From NCBI GenBank assembly GCA_019423265.1, contig JAHZBS010000093.1, positions 1 to 8,916 on the forward strand: a stretch of 8,916 nt of DNA, read 5' to 3'. Origin of the DNA: Clostridiales bacterium (GTDB lineage Bacteria; Bacillota_A; Clostridia; Lachnospirales; Bianqueaceae). Made by a program: the position numbers and the translations under genes. Below, one piece after another: positions 1 to 6,300 of the stretch (within the stretch, counting starts at the first letter, position 1; each line of letters begins with the position of its first letter). The notes below the pieces were generated by a model, which did no database searches, was not told the DNA's origin, and saw nothing but the letters and a program-made list of their open reading frames with translations.

Positions 1-578
1 CGGTCCAATTTCTTTTGCAGGATCTGGAACACTGGGATCGTCTTGCTGGCCACGATCCAGACCACCACCAACAGCGCGGCAATGATAACGGCCAGAATCC
101 AGGTCAGCTGTGGTGCGCTCTCGATCGCTTTTATGATTCCCCAGATGCACATAATCGGCGCCATCATCATCATGCGCATCCCCATGACCACCAACTGCTG
201 TAGCTGCATGACGTCATTGGTGGTTCTCGTTATCAGCGACGCAGTCCCGATGGTATCGAACTCATGTAACGAGTAGTTTTCCACTTTTTCAAAGAGCGAC
301 TGCCGCAGATCCTTTGCAAATCCGGCGGCGGTTCTGGCCGCACACAGAGTCGCCAAAATTGTCACCACCGCAATGATCCCTGAAACAGCTAACATCTTGC
401 CACCGGTCCGGTACAGCTCGCTTAAATCGTTGCTCATGCTTGCCGCCGGAATGCCATTGACGATGTCCGACATCAGATCCGGCAGCGTCAGCTGCCCCCA
501 GCACTGGATAACGACCAGCACGACGGCTAACACAATCGCCGGCAGGTACTTTTTTAAATACCGAAATAATCTAGTCAA
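1..578 (-). CDS. ABC multidrug-type exporter, N-terminal part (runs off left edge)
   Basis: About 192 residues are readable without a stop from a TTG codon at 578. They form the first part of an ABC exporter membrane domain: a basic start (MTRLFRYLKKYLP), hydrophobic segments near residues 13-28 and 61-80, and later membrane segments around 137-150 and 160-180. The motif ASLITRTTND at residues 113-122 is the conserved EFD..ASLITR.TNDV region of bacterial heterodimeric multidrug half-transporters. The ATPase domain lies beyond the window. The TTG overlaps the last 8 bases of the MarR gene and is preceded by GGAG within that gene's last codons, so translation is probably coupled. In Clostridia this gene order usually continues with a second half-transporter, which cannot be checked here. 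The substrate is unknown; drug or peptide export is inferred from the family only. Confidence 0.85.
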   Translation of the reverse strand, partial: MTRLFRYLKKYLPAIVLAVVLVVIQCWGQLTLPDLMSDIVNGIPAASMSNDLSELYRTGGKMLAVSGIIAVVTILATLCAARTAAGFAKDLRQSLFEKVENYSLHEFDTIGTASLITRTTNDVMQLQQLVVMGMRMMMMAPIMCIWGIIKAIESAPQLTWILAVIIAALLVVVWIVASKTIPVFQILQKKLD

Positions 579-1041
579 CCTCTCCAACCTCCGTCCACTT
601 GTAATGCTCCTTCGCCACTTTGTCCAGGATCCGGATCAGAGACCGGGTATCCTCTTCCCCCAACACGGCCACCAGATTCGCTAGGCTCTGCATAAAATGT
701 TCCTGCGTCTTCTTTCCCATCTCAAGTCCTGCCTCTGTGAAACTTACGATGATCTTCCTCCGGTCTTGCCGGCTGACGGTCCTCTCCACAATTCCTTTTT
801 CCTCCATGGAGCTCAGCAGCTTTGTGACGGTGGGGGCCGTCACGCGAAGCTTCTGACTCAACCTCGACACCGTCACCGGCTCCTCCGACTCCATCTGTAG
901 ATGCAGTATCGCTCCCATCAACATGATCTCGCTCCGGTTGAATTTCTCATGCAGCGGCGCCTTCCTCTGCGTCCTCTGAAACCGCATGACCGCCATCATC
1001 AGCTGCGATTCCAGTGACGTGTCATCCCAGCATTCTCTCAT
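571..1041 (-). CDS. MarR-family transcriptional regulator
   Basis: This is a 156-residue protein from the preferred start (168 from an upstream ATG at 1077). It has the MarR winged-helix layout: an N-terminal helical dimerisation part, a helix-turn-helix around SRLSQKLRVTAPTVTKLLSS, then the wing VSRQDRRKIIVSFTEAG, whose DRR.I.V.LT pattern is diagnostic, and a C-terminal helix pair. The start at 1041 is chosen because GGAGG at 1047-1051 lies 5 bases upstream; the ATG at 1077 has no ribosome binding site. MarR proteins bind palindromic operators as dimers and release them on binding small phenolic or drug-like ligands. The overlapping exporter gene downstream and the symmetrical motif over its promoter suggest autoregulation of the regulator-exporter operon. 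The ligand cannot be read from sequence. Confidence 0.93.
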   Translation of the reverse strand: MRECWDDTSLESQLMMAVMRFQRTQRKAPLHEKFNRSEIMLMGAILHLQMESEEPVTVSRLSQKLRVTAPTVTKLLSSMEEKGIVERTVSRQDRRKIIVSFTEAGLEMGKKTQEHFMQSLANLVAVLGEEDTRSLIRILDKVAKEHYKWTEVGEVD

Positions 1042-1046
1042 CGTAT

Positions 1047-1051
1047 CCTCC
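1047..1051 (-). promoter_or_regulatory. Ribosome binding site of the MarR gene
   Basis: GGAGG on the minus strand is 5 bases before ATG 1041-1039. It decides the start over the longer frame from 1077, which has only AT-rich sequence upstream. Confidence 0.75.
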
Positions 1052-1086
1052 ATTCCATTGTCCACTTTATTTAGCATTGCAAATAA

Positions 1087-1115
1087 TTAGCATGAGTAAT
1101 ATTTAACCACACTAA
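1087..1115. promoter_or_regulatory. Possible MarR operator: tandem TTA-N7-TAA motifs
   Basis: Two 13-base motifs with TTA at one end and TAA at the other (1087-1099 and 1103-1115) are separated by 3 bases, giving a 16-base period. They cover the -10 element and the predicted transcription start of the MarR promoter, where a repressor would act. The inner 7 bases differ between copies and are not palindromic. Assignment to this MarR protein is inference. Confidence 0.4.
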
Positions 1116-1129
1116 ATTTTATTTGTCAA
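1101..1129 (-). promoter_or_regulatory. Promoter of the MarR-exporter operon
   Basis: On the minus strand a consensus TTGACA (1124-1129) is followed after 17 bases by TTAAAT (1101-1106, 4 of 6 matches to TATAAT). Transcription would start near 1094 and give a leader of about 50 bases to the ATG at 1041. Confidence 0.75.
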
Positions 1130-1156
1130 GCAGCAAACTGTAAGCCTTTTTATCAT

Positions 1157-1314
1157 TATAATCTCCATTCCGGAGCGTCAGCGACGGGGCGAAGAGAAAT
1201 TTGCGAAGGCGATTTCTCTTCTGCCATAAGAGCTATTTGTGGCGCTCCGGCACAAATAGCCGTGTGAAAAATAAGCTTTTCGAGCTTATTTTTCACACTA
1301 TACCCTGTTTTTTT
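1157..1314 (+). ncRNA. Candidate structured RNA or palindromic repeat element with three hairpins
   Basis: This non-coding block fills most of the gap between the divergent promoters. It starts with a perfect TATAAT (1157-1162) whose transcript would begin near 1169. The segment CCGGAGCG (1170-1177) follows. Hairpin 1 pairs 1191-1200 with 1212-1221 (10 bp), extendable by GGC/GCC across one bulged T. Hairpin 2 pairs 1232-1241 with 1251-1260 (10 bp, 9-base loop). Hairpin 3 pairs 1262-1277 with 1283-1298 (16 bp, 5-base loop). The loop of hairpin 2 contains CGCTCCGG (1243-1250), the exact complement of 1170-1177, so a pseudoknot is possible. Seven T residues occur at 1308-1314, 9 bases past hairpin 3. 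No good -35 matches the TATAAT, and hairpins look similar on both strands, so the strand and the RNA nature are uncertain. A dispersed mobile palindromic repeat is the main alternative. I do not recognise it as a known RNA family. Confidence 0.4.
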
Positions 1315-1335
1315 CTACTTTTTCCCTGTTACCAC

Positions 1336-1364
1336 TTTTCAAGCCGTTAAAATGATGGTATCAT
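1336..1364 (+). promoter_or_regulatory. Promoter of the ABC-F gene
   Basis: TTTTCA (1336-1341, 4 of 6 to TTGACA) is followed after 17 bases by TATCAT (1359-1364, 5 of 6 to TATAAT). The start would be near 1371, only about 20 bases before the chosen ATG, so there is no room for an attenuation leader from this promoter. Confidence 0.65.
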
Positions 1365-1375
1365 AAAGATGGAAT

Positions 1376-1380
1376 GGAGG
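1376..1380 (+). promoter_or_regulatory. Ribosome binding site of the ABC-F gene
   Basis: GGAGG lies 11 bases before the ATG at 1392, a slightly long spacing. It overlaps the upstream in-frame ATG at 1374, so it cannot serve that codon. Confidence 0.6.
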
Positions 1381-1391
1381 TCTATCGTATT

Positions 1392-3311
1392 ATGATTGCA
1401 TCCGCAAACGGAATTCAAAAAAGTTTCGTCACCACAGAGGTTTTGCGCAATGTAACCTTTCATATAGAGGCGAAAGAAAAGATGGCGCTGGTCGGCGTCA
1501 ATGGAGCCGGAAAATCAACGCTCTTTAACATCCTTCGGGGCGCAATGCCACCGGATGAAGGCCAGCTTTACCTGCAAAAGAATCTTCGAATTGGATATCT
1601 GCCGCAAAACGCGGAGATCTCTTCGGCAAATACTGTACAGGATGAGCTGCTCCAAGTGTTTGAACCCGTTGTGCAGCTGGAAAATCAGCTCCGCGACATG
1701 GAACAGCAGATGAGGGATTGCGCCGATCCCTCCTTGCTGGACTCCTATGCGCGCCTCTCCCATGATTTTGAAGAAGCCGATGGCTACTCGTATCAGAGCC
1801 GTGTACGCGGCGTCCTGAAGGGGCTGGGATTTACCGAAACCGAATACCAGCTCCCTGTATCTCTCCTGTCCGGCGGCCAGAAATCCCGCGTTGCCCTTGG
1901 CAAAATTCTGCTGTCCAAGCCGGACTTATTGCTGTTGGATGAACCCACCAACCATCTGGACATTGATGCTATAAGCTGGCTGGAGGGCTTTCTCGCATCC
2001 TTCCCCGGGGCTGCGCTGATCATATCCCACGACCGCTATTTTCTGGATAAGCTCTGTACCAAAACCTTGGAGCTGGAGCGCGGCATTTCTTCCACCTACA
2101 ATGGCAACTATTCCTATTATACCAGGGAAAAAGAGGCGCGGGCGAAAGCGGCTCTCCGAGAATATGAGGCGCAGCAGGCGGAGATTCGGCACCAGGAGGA
2201 AGTCATCGCCAAGCTGCGATCCTTTAATATGGAGAAATTCATCCGCCGCGCGCAGAGCCGGGAAAAGATTCTGGACAAGATGGAGATTTTGGACAAGCCG
2301 GTGTCTCTGGACGCCTCCATGAAATTAACCTTTACCCCGAAAATTCTCAGCGGAGAAGAGGTCCTGAGCGTGGAGGGTCTCTGTAAAGCCTTTGACGGGA
2401 AACGCCTCTTTCAAAATTTAAACTTTGCTATCCGGCGGGGCGAAAAAGTGGCGCTCCTGGGCGCTAACGGCACGGGAAAGACCACCTTGTTCCGAATCAT
2501 AATGGGGCAGGCGGCCGCCGACAGTGGCTATCTGCGCCTGGGCGTAAAGGTATACCCTGGATATTATGATCAGGAACAGGAAAATCTATCTCCCGGCAAG
2601 ACGATTCTGGACGAGATTTACGATGCCTTTCCGCAGATGACCCTTGGGCAAATTCGCAGCGTCCTCGGCTCCTTCTTATTCCGGGGGGAGGACGTATTTA
2701 AGCTGATCCGTGATCTGAGCGGCGGAGAGAGGGCGCGGGTGTCGCTGTGCAAGATTATGCTCTCCCAGTCCAATTTCTTATTGCTGGATGAGCCAACCAA
2801 TCATCTGGATATCATTTCCAGGGAAATACTCGAGGATAACCTGCGCCGCTATGAGGGGACGCTGCTCTTCATCTCCCACGACCGCTATTTCATCAACCGC
2901 GTCGCTGACAAAATCCTCGTCTTAACTCCGGAGGGAATCCAAACCTATCTCGGCAATTACGACTTCTATATGGAGCACCTCACAAAGCCGGAGGCAGCGA
3001 CCGGACAGACGCCTTCCCCGGCAACCGCCAATAAAGAGGACTACCTCCAGCAAAAACAGTCTCAGAGCGAGCTGCGCAAAAAAAAGACCCGGCTGCGGCG
3101 GCTGGAAGACGATATCGAGAAGGCGGAGGAGCGCATCGCGGAAATCGAGGGCCAGATGTTGCTGCCGGAGTTCTACTCAAGCGCCAGCGCCTTCCGCGAT
3201 CTAGAGGAAAAAAAAGCGGCTCTGGAAGCGCAGATCGAGGATTGGATGCGCCAGTGGGACGCGCTGTCCGAAGAGATTGAATTAGCTCCGCCTCCGGCGG
3301 ATTTTTCATAA
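1392..3311 (+). CDS. ABC-F family ATPase (YdiF-type, ribosome-associated)
   Basis: This 639-residue protein has two ABC ATPase domains and no membrane segment. Counting from Met 1392, domain 1 has Walker A GVNGAGKST (about 35-43), signature LSGGQK (159-164), Walker B LLLLDEPTNHLD (179-190) and ISHDRYF. A charged linker with KFIRRAQSREKILDKMEILD follows; this is the inter-domain arm that reaches the ribosomal P-site tRNA in this family. Domain 2 has GANGTGKTT (357-365), LSGGE (442-446) and LLLDEPTNHLD (463-473). A charged coiled-coil tail spans about 550-622, as in Bacillus YdiF, which has similar length. The family frame begins MIxxxNGIxKSF, so ATG 1392 is preferred to ATG 1374, which would add six residues and overlaps the GGAGG. 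ABC-F proteins rescue or tune ribosomes, and some give resistance to ribosome-binding antibiotics; which applies here is not readable. The gene is transcribed alone, away from the MarR-exporter operon. Confidence 0.95.
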   Translation: MIASANGIQKSFVTTEVLRNVTFHIEAKEKMALVGVNGAGKSTLFNILRGAMPPDEGQLYLQKNLRIGYLPQNAEISSANTVQDELLQVFEPVVQLENQLRDMEQQMRDCADPSLLDSYARLSHDFEEADGYSYQSRVRGVLKGLGFTETEYQLPVSLLSGGQKSRVALGKILLSKPDLLLLDEPTNHLDIDAISWLEGFLASFPGAALIISHDRYFLDKLCTKTLELERGISSTYNGNYSYYTREKEARAKAALREYEAQQAEIRHQEEVIAKLRSFNMEKFIRRAQSREKILDKMEILDKPVSLDASMKLTFTPKILSGEEVLSVEGLCKAFDGKRLFQNLNFAIRRGEKVALLGANGTGKTTLFRIIMGQAAADSGYLRLGVKVYPGYYDQEQENLSPGKTILDEIYDAFPQMTLGQIRSVLGSFLFRGEDVFKLIRDLSGGERARVSLCKIMLSQSNFLLLDEPTNHLDIISREILEDNLRRYEGTLLFISHDRYFINRVADKILVLTPEGIQTYLGNYDFYMEHLTKPEAATGQTPSPATANKEDYLQQKQSQSELRKKKTRLRRLEDDIEKAEERIAEIEGQMLLPEFYSSASAFRDLEEKKAALEAQIEDWMRQWDALSEEIELAPPPADFS

Positions 3312-3315
3312 AAAT

Positions 3316-3349
3316 GGAGTTAGGGTATGTGCCCTAACTCCGCTTTTTT
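3316..3349. terminator. Bidirectional terminator shared by two converging genes
   Basis: The perfect 10-bp stem GGAGTTAGGG (3316-3325) / CCCTAACTCC (3332-3341) has a 6-base loop. On the plus strand it is followed by GC and six T (3344-3349), ending the ABC-F transcript just after its stop at 3311. On the minus strand five T follow (3310-3314). The TAG stop of the surface-protein gene (3334-3336) lies within the right arm, so the last codons of that gene are part of its own terminator. Confidence 0.85.
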
Positions 3350-6108
3350 GAATACAGGAGGGTTGCCGTGAGGCCGGAGCCAGCAAGGACAAGCAGGACA
3401 ATCCAGAGGATCCAATTGGCTGTGTCGCCTGTCTGCGGGTTGTTTACGTTCGTGTCGGATCCGGCATTGTCGCTTGGGTCCGAAGAATTGTTGTCCGGGG
3501 GATTCTCTGTCTCTGTCCCCAGCGCCGGGATTTCAATGGCCGCCTTTTTATAGCCGCACACGGTACATTCCTCATGTTTGGCCCCCGCATCTGTTGCGGT
3601 AGCCTCTTGATCAACCACCCATGTAAAGGTATGGGACGCCTTATCCGATATGGCATCACAGTCTTCGCATCCATGCCAGTGATCGGCATCGTCGCTGGCC
3701 CATTGGCTGCCGAAGGTGTGGGGAACGGCCGGGAGCTCCACCGCCGCCTTTTTATAGCCGCACACGGTGCATTCCTCGTGCCGGCTGCCCTTTTCTGTGC
3801 AGGTGGCTTCCCTGTCCACTACCCACGTAAAGGTGTGGGCTCCGACGCTCCCCCTCTCCTCCTCGCAGATCGTACACAGATGGTAGTGCTCGTTCTCATC
3901 GTATTTCCATTCTTCTCCAAACTCATGTCCTTCTATCGCCTCTTCCACCGTATAGGTTCCATCTGCGCGCCGATTTGTCGGAGTGAAATTGGGTGCGCAG
4001 TATTCTATGGGGACTTGGCTGCTGAAGGTGCCGCCAGAAACGCTGATCTTGGTATCCTCGCTGTACAGCGCATTCGTGCCTCCGTTAATCGCCCTGAAAT
4101 CACCGCCGGTCACATTGATCTGGATCTTATCGATATCAAGCGGATCGTTATTCTGGGGATTGTTCTCATATAGCGCGGTATACCCGGAGATACTGCCGCC
4201 CTGAATGTTGACCGTAATGGGCAGTTTGGTGGTATGCTGTGCCACCGCAATGCCTGCGCCATCGCTGGTGCTGCCGTTTCCATTGGGCGTAACCGACGAG
4301 GGGGAGCCCGTGCCCGTGATGACGCCGCCGGTGACATTCAATGTGCCGGCGCGCATCTCAATACCGGTTGCCCCGGTAATCGTGCCGCTCTCGATATTGA
4401 GAGTACCCTGCTGCGGATGATAGATAGCCTGACTCTCCGAGGTCAGCTCGGCATTTCCCTTAATCGTGATCTCGGTATTGTGACTCGTGCCGTTTCCGGA
4501 GACAGCGAAGCCTCTCGTGGCGATTTTACCGCCGTCAACCGTCGCTCTGCCAATGGCGTCCTCCGTTCCAAAGACCGCTAAGCCGACGCATCCGTAGGTG
4601 TCATACTCATTGCTGCCAAATAGACTGTCCTGTATCACAGTACCGGCGTTTACTATGATTTCACCTCCGTAGTTGCCCTGCAAGATGTAGTTATAGCTGT
4701 CCGTACTCTTATCAGGGCAATAGGATGTGATGGTCACATTGTCGGTGGAAAGCACGCCTGTTGCTTGAACCGCAAATGCCACCCGGCTGCCGGTGTTGAT
4801 ATCCTCCGTGCGTTTATCGATGACAGTACCGTTGGTAACCCTTGTGGTGCCGTCAATGACTGCCAAACCAAAGAACTTTCCGTCCGTTCCCACAAGATTC
4901 AGGGTATGGGTCTGAAGGTCCAGCGTAACGCTCCTGCGGATGATGACCGAACTGACATCCGCGTTCTTCAGCAGGTTGACTGTGGCGCCGGCTGGGGCCG
5001 CGCTGATAGCGGCTTCAACCGTCTTAAAGTACTGACCGTCAACCTCTGCCACATGGGCGTCCGTCTGGCTGGTCGCCTTATTTACCGTGACCGTATTACC
5101 GCTGCCCTCCGTCTCATACCCATCCGGGACAAATGGGCTTACATCGCTGGAATAGGTGCCGCCGGTGACTTTTACCGTGGCGCCTGAATAGCCCTTTTGG
5201 ACACTGGGCGCACCGTTGGCCGCCGTAAACGTGCCATCGGTAATGGTCAAAGTCCCCTTATTGTATGTATCATTGTCATAGCCGCACCAGACAGCCGCCT
5301 TGCCTTTATCGCCCTGGGTTTCAAAGGTACCGCCATTGATCGTTGCCACATTCCAGTTCATCAGCGCGTGTTGGGCTACATTGACAAAGCTGCCGCCATT
5401 GACGACTAAAATGGCATAGTCGTCATTCTTAATGGTATTCAGACCCCCGCTGAATGTACCGCCGTTGATGGTCAGCTTTGCCTCGGCGGTTGGCATAGGT
5501 TCACTGCTGCCGTTCACAGCGCTGGAATAATTTTGCCATCCATTCGCCACCAGGCTAGAGTATTGGCCATTGTTCTGCTCTACGGTGACACCTTCGTTGA
5601 TGGTCATCGTCCCAAAATTCTTAATGGTATACCACGAATTTCCGCCATTGTCTTCCGCGCTCTGACCATTTTCCTGCGAACGGGTATAGGTACAGCCGTT
5701 CAATGTGGCTGTCGCCCCTACGGTATTATACACAGCGCCTTTTCCGTGGCTCACATTGTCCACAGTGCCGGAACCGTTGATGGTCAGGGTTCCATTGTTT
5801 AGTATGGTGTGCGCTTTCACATTGTCCGAGGTGTCATTGGCCAGCGTGACGCCGGATGCCAGCTCCAGCGTAATGTCTGCACCTGAGGGGATCACCACGT
5901 TTTCATTGGTGGAGGCCACAACTTGAATGGTGGTCGCCACATTGCCAGCCGCCGTCACCGCCGACATTATCGTCTCATATTCCGAGCTTCCGATCTTTGC
6001 CACAGCCTCTCCATCGCCCTCTGCCAACGCCAGAGCCGGCGCCAGAGAAAGTACCATGGCAAATGTGAGAAATAGTGCCAGCAGTTTGCTCTGTCTCTCT
6101 CTTTTCAC
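3334..6108 (-). CDS. Secreted, sortase-anchored beta-helix surface protein with Cys/His repeats
   Basis: This 924-residue protein starts with GTG, with AAGGAGG 8 bases upstream. Residues 1-29 are a signal peptide (MKRERQSK, hydrophobic core, ALALA cut site). Residues 37-342 and 352-721 are two related halves. Each opens with an A.(V/I)....Y.T...A(V/I).AA..... (T/V)(I/V) pattern and closes with GGT(Y/F)SS.V plus a PDGY-like strand. In between are many (L/V)(T/V)(I/V)NGGTF-like turns, as in right-handed parallel beta-helix proteins. Residues 727-794 and 795-862 are two 68-residue repeats, each with H.F..W..D...H(Y/W)H.C..C and then HTFTWVVD..AT......HEECTVCGYKKAA. A linker rich in Asn, Asp and Ser leads to NPQTG (890-894), a hydrophobic span (about 899-918) and the tail YSKKRS, a wall-sorting signal of LPxTG type with Asn in the first position. 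It probably sits in the cell wall. Beta-helices of this kind often bind or cleave polysaccharide, but I see no recognisable catalytic motif. Role unknown; adhesion or glycan binding is only a guess. Confidence 0.92.
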   Translation of the reverse strand: MKRERQSKLLALFLTFAMVLSLAPALALAEGDGEAVAKIGSSEYETIMSAVTAAGNVATTIQVVASTNENVVIPSGADITLELASGVTLANDTSDNVKAHTILNNGTLTINGSGTVDNVSHGKGAVYNTVGATATLNGCTYTRSQENGQSAEDNGGNSWYTIKNFGTMTINEGVTVEQNNGQYSSLVANGWQNYSSAVNGSSEPMPTAEAKLTINGGTFSGGLNTIKNDDYAILVVNGGSFVNVAQHALMNWNVATINGGTFETQGDKGKAAVWCGYDNDTYNKGTLTITDGTFTAANGAPSVQKGYSGATVKVTGGTYSSDVSPFVPDGYETEGSGNTVTVNKATSQTDAHVAEVDGQYFKTVEAAISAAPAGATVNLLKNADVSSVIIRRSVTLDLQTHTLNLVGTDGKFFGLAVIDGTTRVTNGTVIDKRTEDINTGSRVAFAVQATGVLSTDNVTITSYCPDKSTDSYNYILQGNYGGEIIVNAGTVIQDSLFGSNEYDTYGCVGLAVFGTEDAIGRATVDGGKIATRGFAVSGNGTSHNTEITIKGNAELTSESQAIYHPQQGTLNIESGTITGATGIEMRAGTLNVTGGVITGTGSPSSVTPNGNGSTSDGAGIAVAQHTTKLPITVNIQGGSISGYTALYENNPQNNDPLDIDKIQINVTGGDFRAINGGTNALYSEDTKISVSGGTFSSQVPIEYCAPNFTPTNRRADGTYTVEEAIEGHEFGEEWKYDENEHYHLCTICEEERGSVGAHTFTWVVDREATCTEKGSRHEECTVCGYKKAAVELPAVPHTFGSQWASDDADHWHGCEDCDAISDKASHTFTWVVDQEATATDAGAKHEECTVCGYKKAAIEIPALGTETENPPDNNSSDPSDNAGSDTNVNNPQTGDTANWILWIVLLVLAGSGLTATLLYSKKRS
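3523..3930 (-). repeat. Two tandem 204-base units encoding 68-residue Cys/His repeats
   Basis: Unit 1 is 3930-3727 and unit 2 is 3726-3523, with an exact 204-base period. Conservation is uneven: the part encoding CTVCGYKKAA (3540-3576 against 3744-3780) is nearly identical, with the first 25 bases the same, while the middle has diverged. Unit 1 has an extra Cys (C770, in ATCTEKG) that is Ala (A838, in ATATDAG) in unit 2. Confidence 0.85.
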
Positions 6109-6116
6109 TTGCTCTT

Positions 6117-6123
6117 CCTCCTT
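6117..6123 (-). promoter_or_regulatory. Ribosome binding site of the surface-protein gene
   Basis: AAGGAGG on the minus strand lies 8 bases before the GTG at 6108-6106. It supports this non-ATG start, which also gives a normal signal peptide. Confidence 0.8.
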
Positions 6124-6168
6124 CTGATCTGTACCCTACAGTGACGAAAGATAACAATATATGAGATC

Positions 6169-6197
6169 AGTATATACCAACCGCTGTATTTTTTCAA
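6169..6197 (-). promoter_or_regulatory. Promoter of the surface-protein gene
   Basis: TTGAAA (6192-6197, 5 of 6) and TATACT (6169-6174, 5 of 6) lie 17 bases apart on the minus strand. Transcription would start near 6162 with a leader of about 54 bases. A 7-base inverted repeat (AGATCAG at 6164-6170, CTGATCT at 6124-6130) flanks the start and the ribosome binding site, and a third GATCAG occurs at 6214-6219. Confidence 0.75.
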
Positions 6198-6300
6198 GCA
6201 CCGTTTTTACCTTGATCAGAAATTACAATGACGGCTTATGCCGAACAGGCTTGGTATTTGCGTGAAAAGTATTTAAGAATGAAACGAGGTGACTAACCGA

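Noticed and set aside
15..203. Small plus-strand frame with a His-rich tail
   Set aside because: The His run is the antisense and shifted reading of a Met-rich stretch (MRMMMM) in the ABC exporter.
1262..1314. Hairpin 3 as a normal intrinsic terminator
   Set aside because: The T-run begins 9 bases after the stem rather than directly, and the stem is AU-rich; it may still end a small RNA, but it is not a standard terminator for a known gene.
1374..1391. ATG at 1374 as the start of the ABC-F protein
   Set aside because: It overlaps the GGAGG, lies only about 3 bases from the predicted transcription start, and adds six residues not seen in the family's MIxxxNGIxKSF beginning.
2980..3309. 109-codon minus-strand frame at the end of the ABC-F gene
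   Set aside because: It is a shadow of the coiled-coil tail of the ABC-F protein, rich in Arg, Pro and Ala, without a start signal.
3574..5187. Long plus-strand open frames (up to 199 codons) opposite the surface-protein gene
   Set aside because: They are antisense to a clear 924-residue coding frame with signal peptide, repeats and anchor, and their products have no recognisable domain; they arise from its low-complexity codon pattern.
6225..6250. Hairpin CGGC-ATAA-GCCG as terminator of the deacetylase gene
   Set aside because: The stem is only 4 bp and no T-run follows, so it is not convincing.
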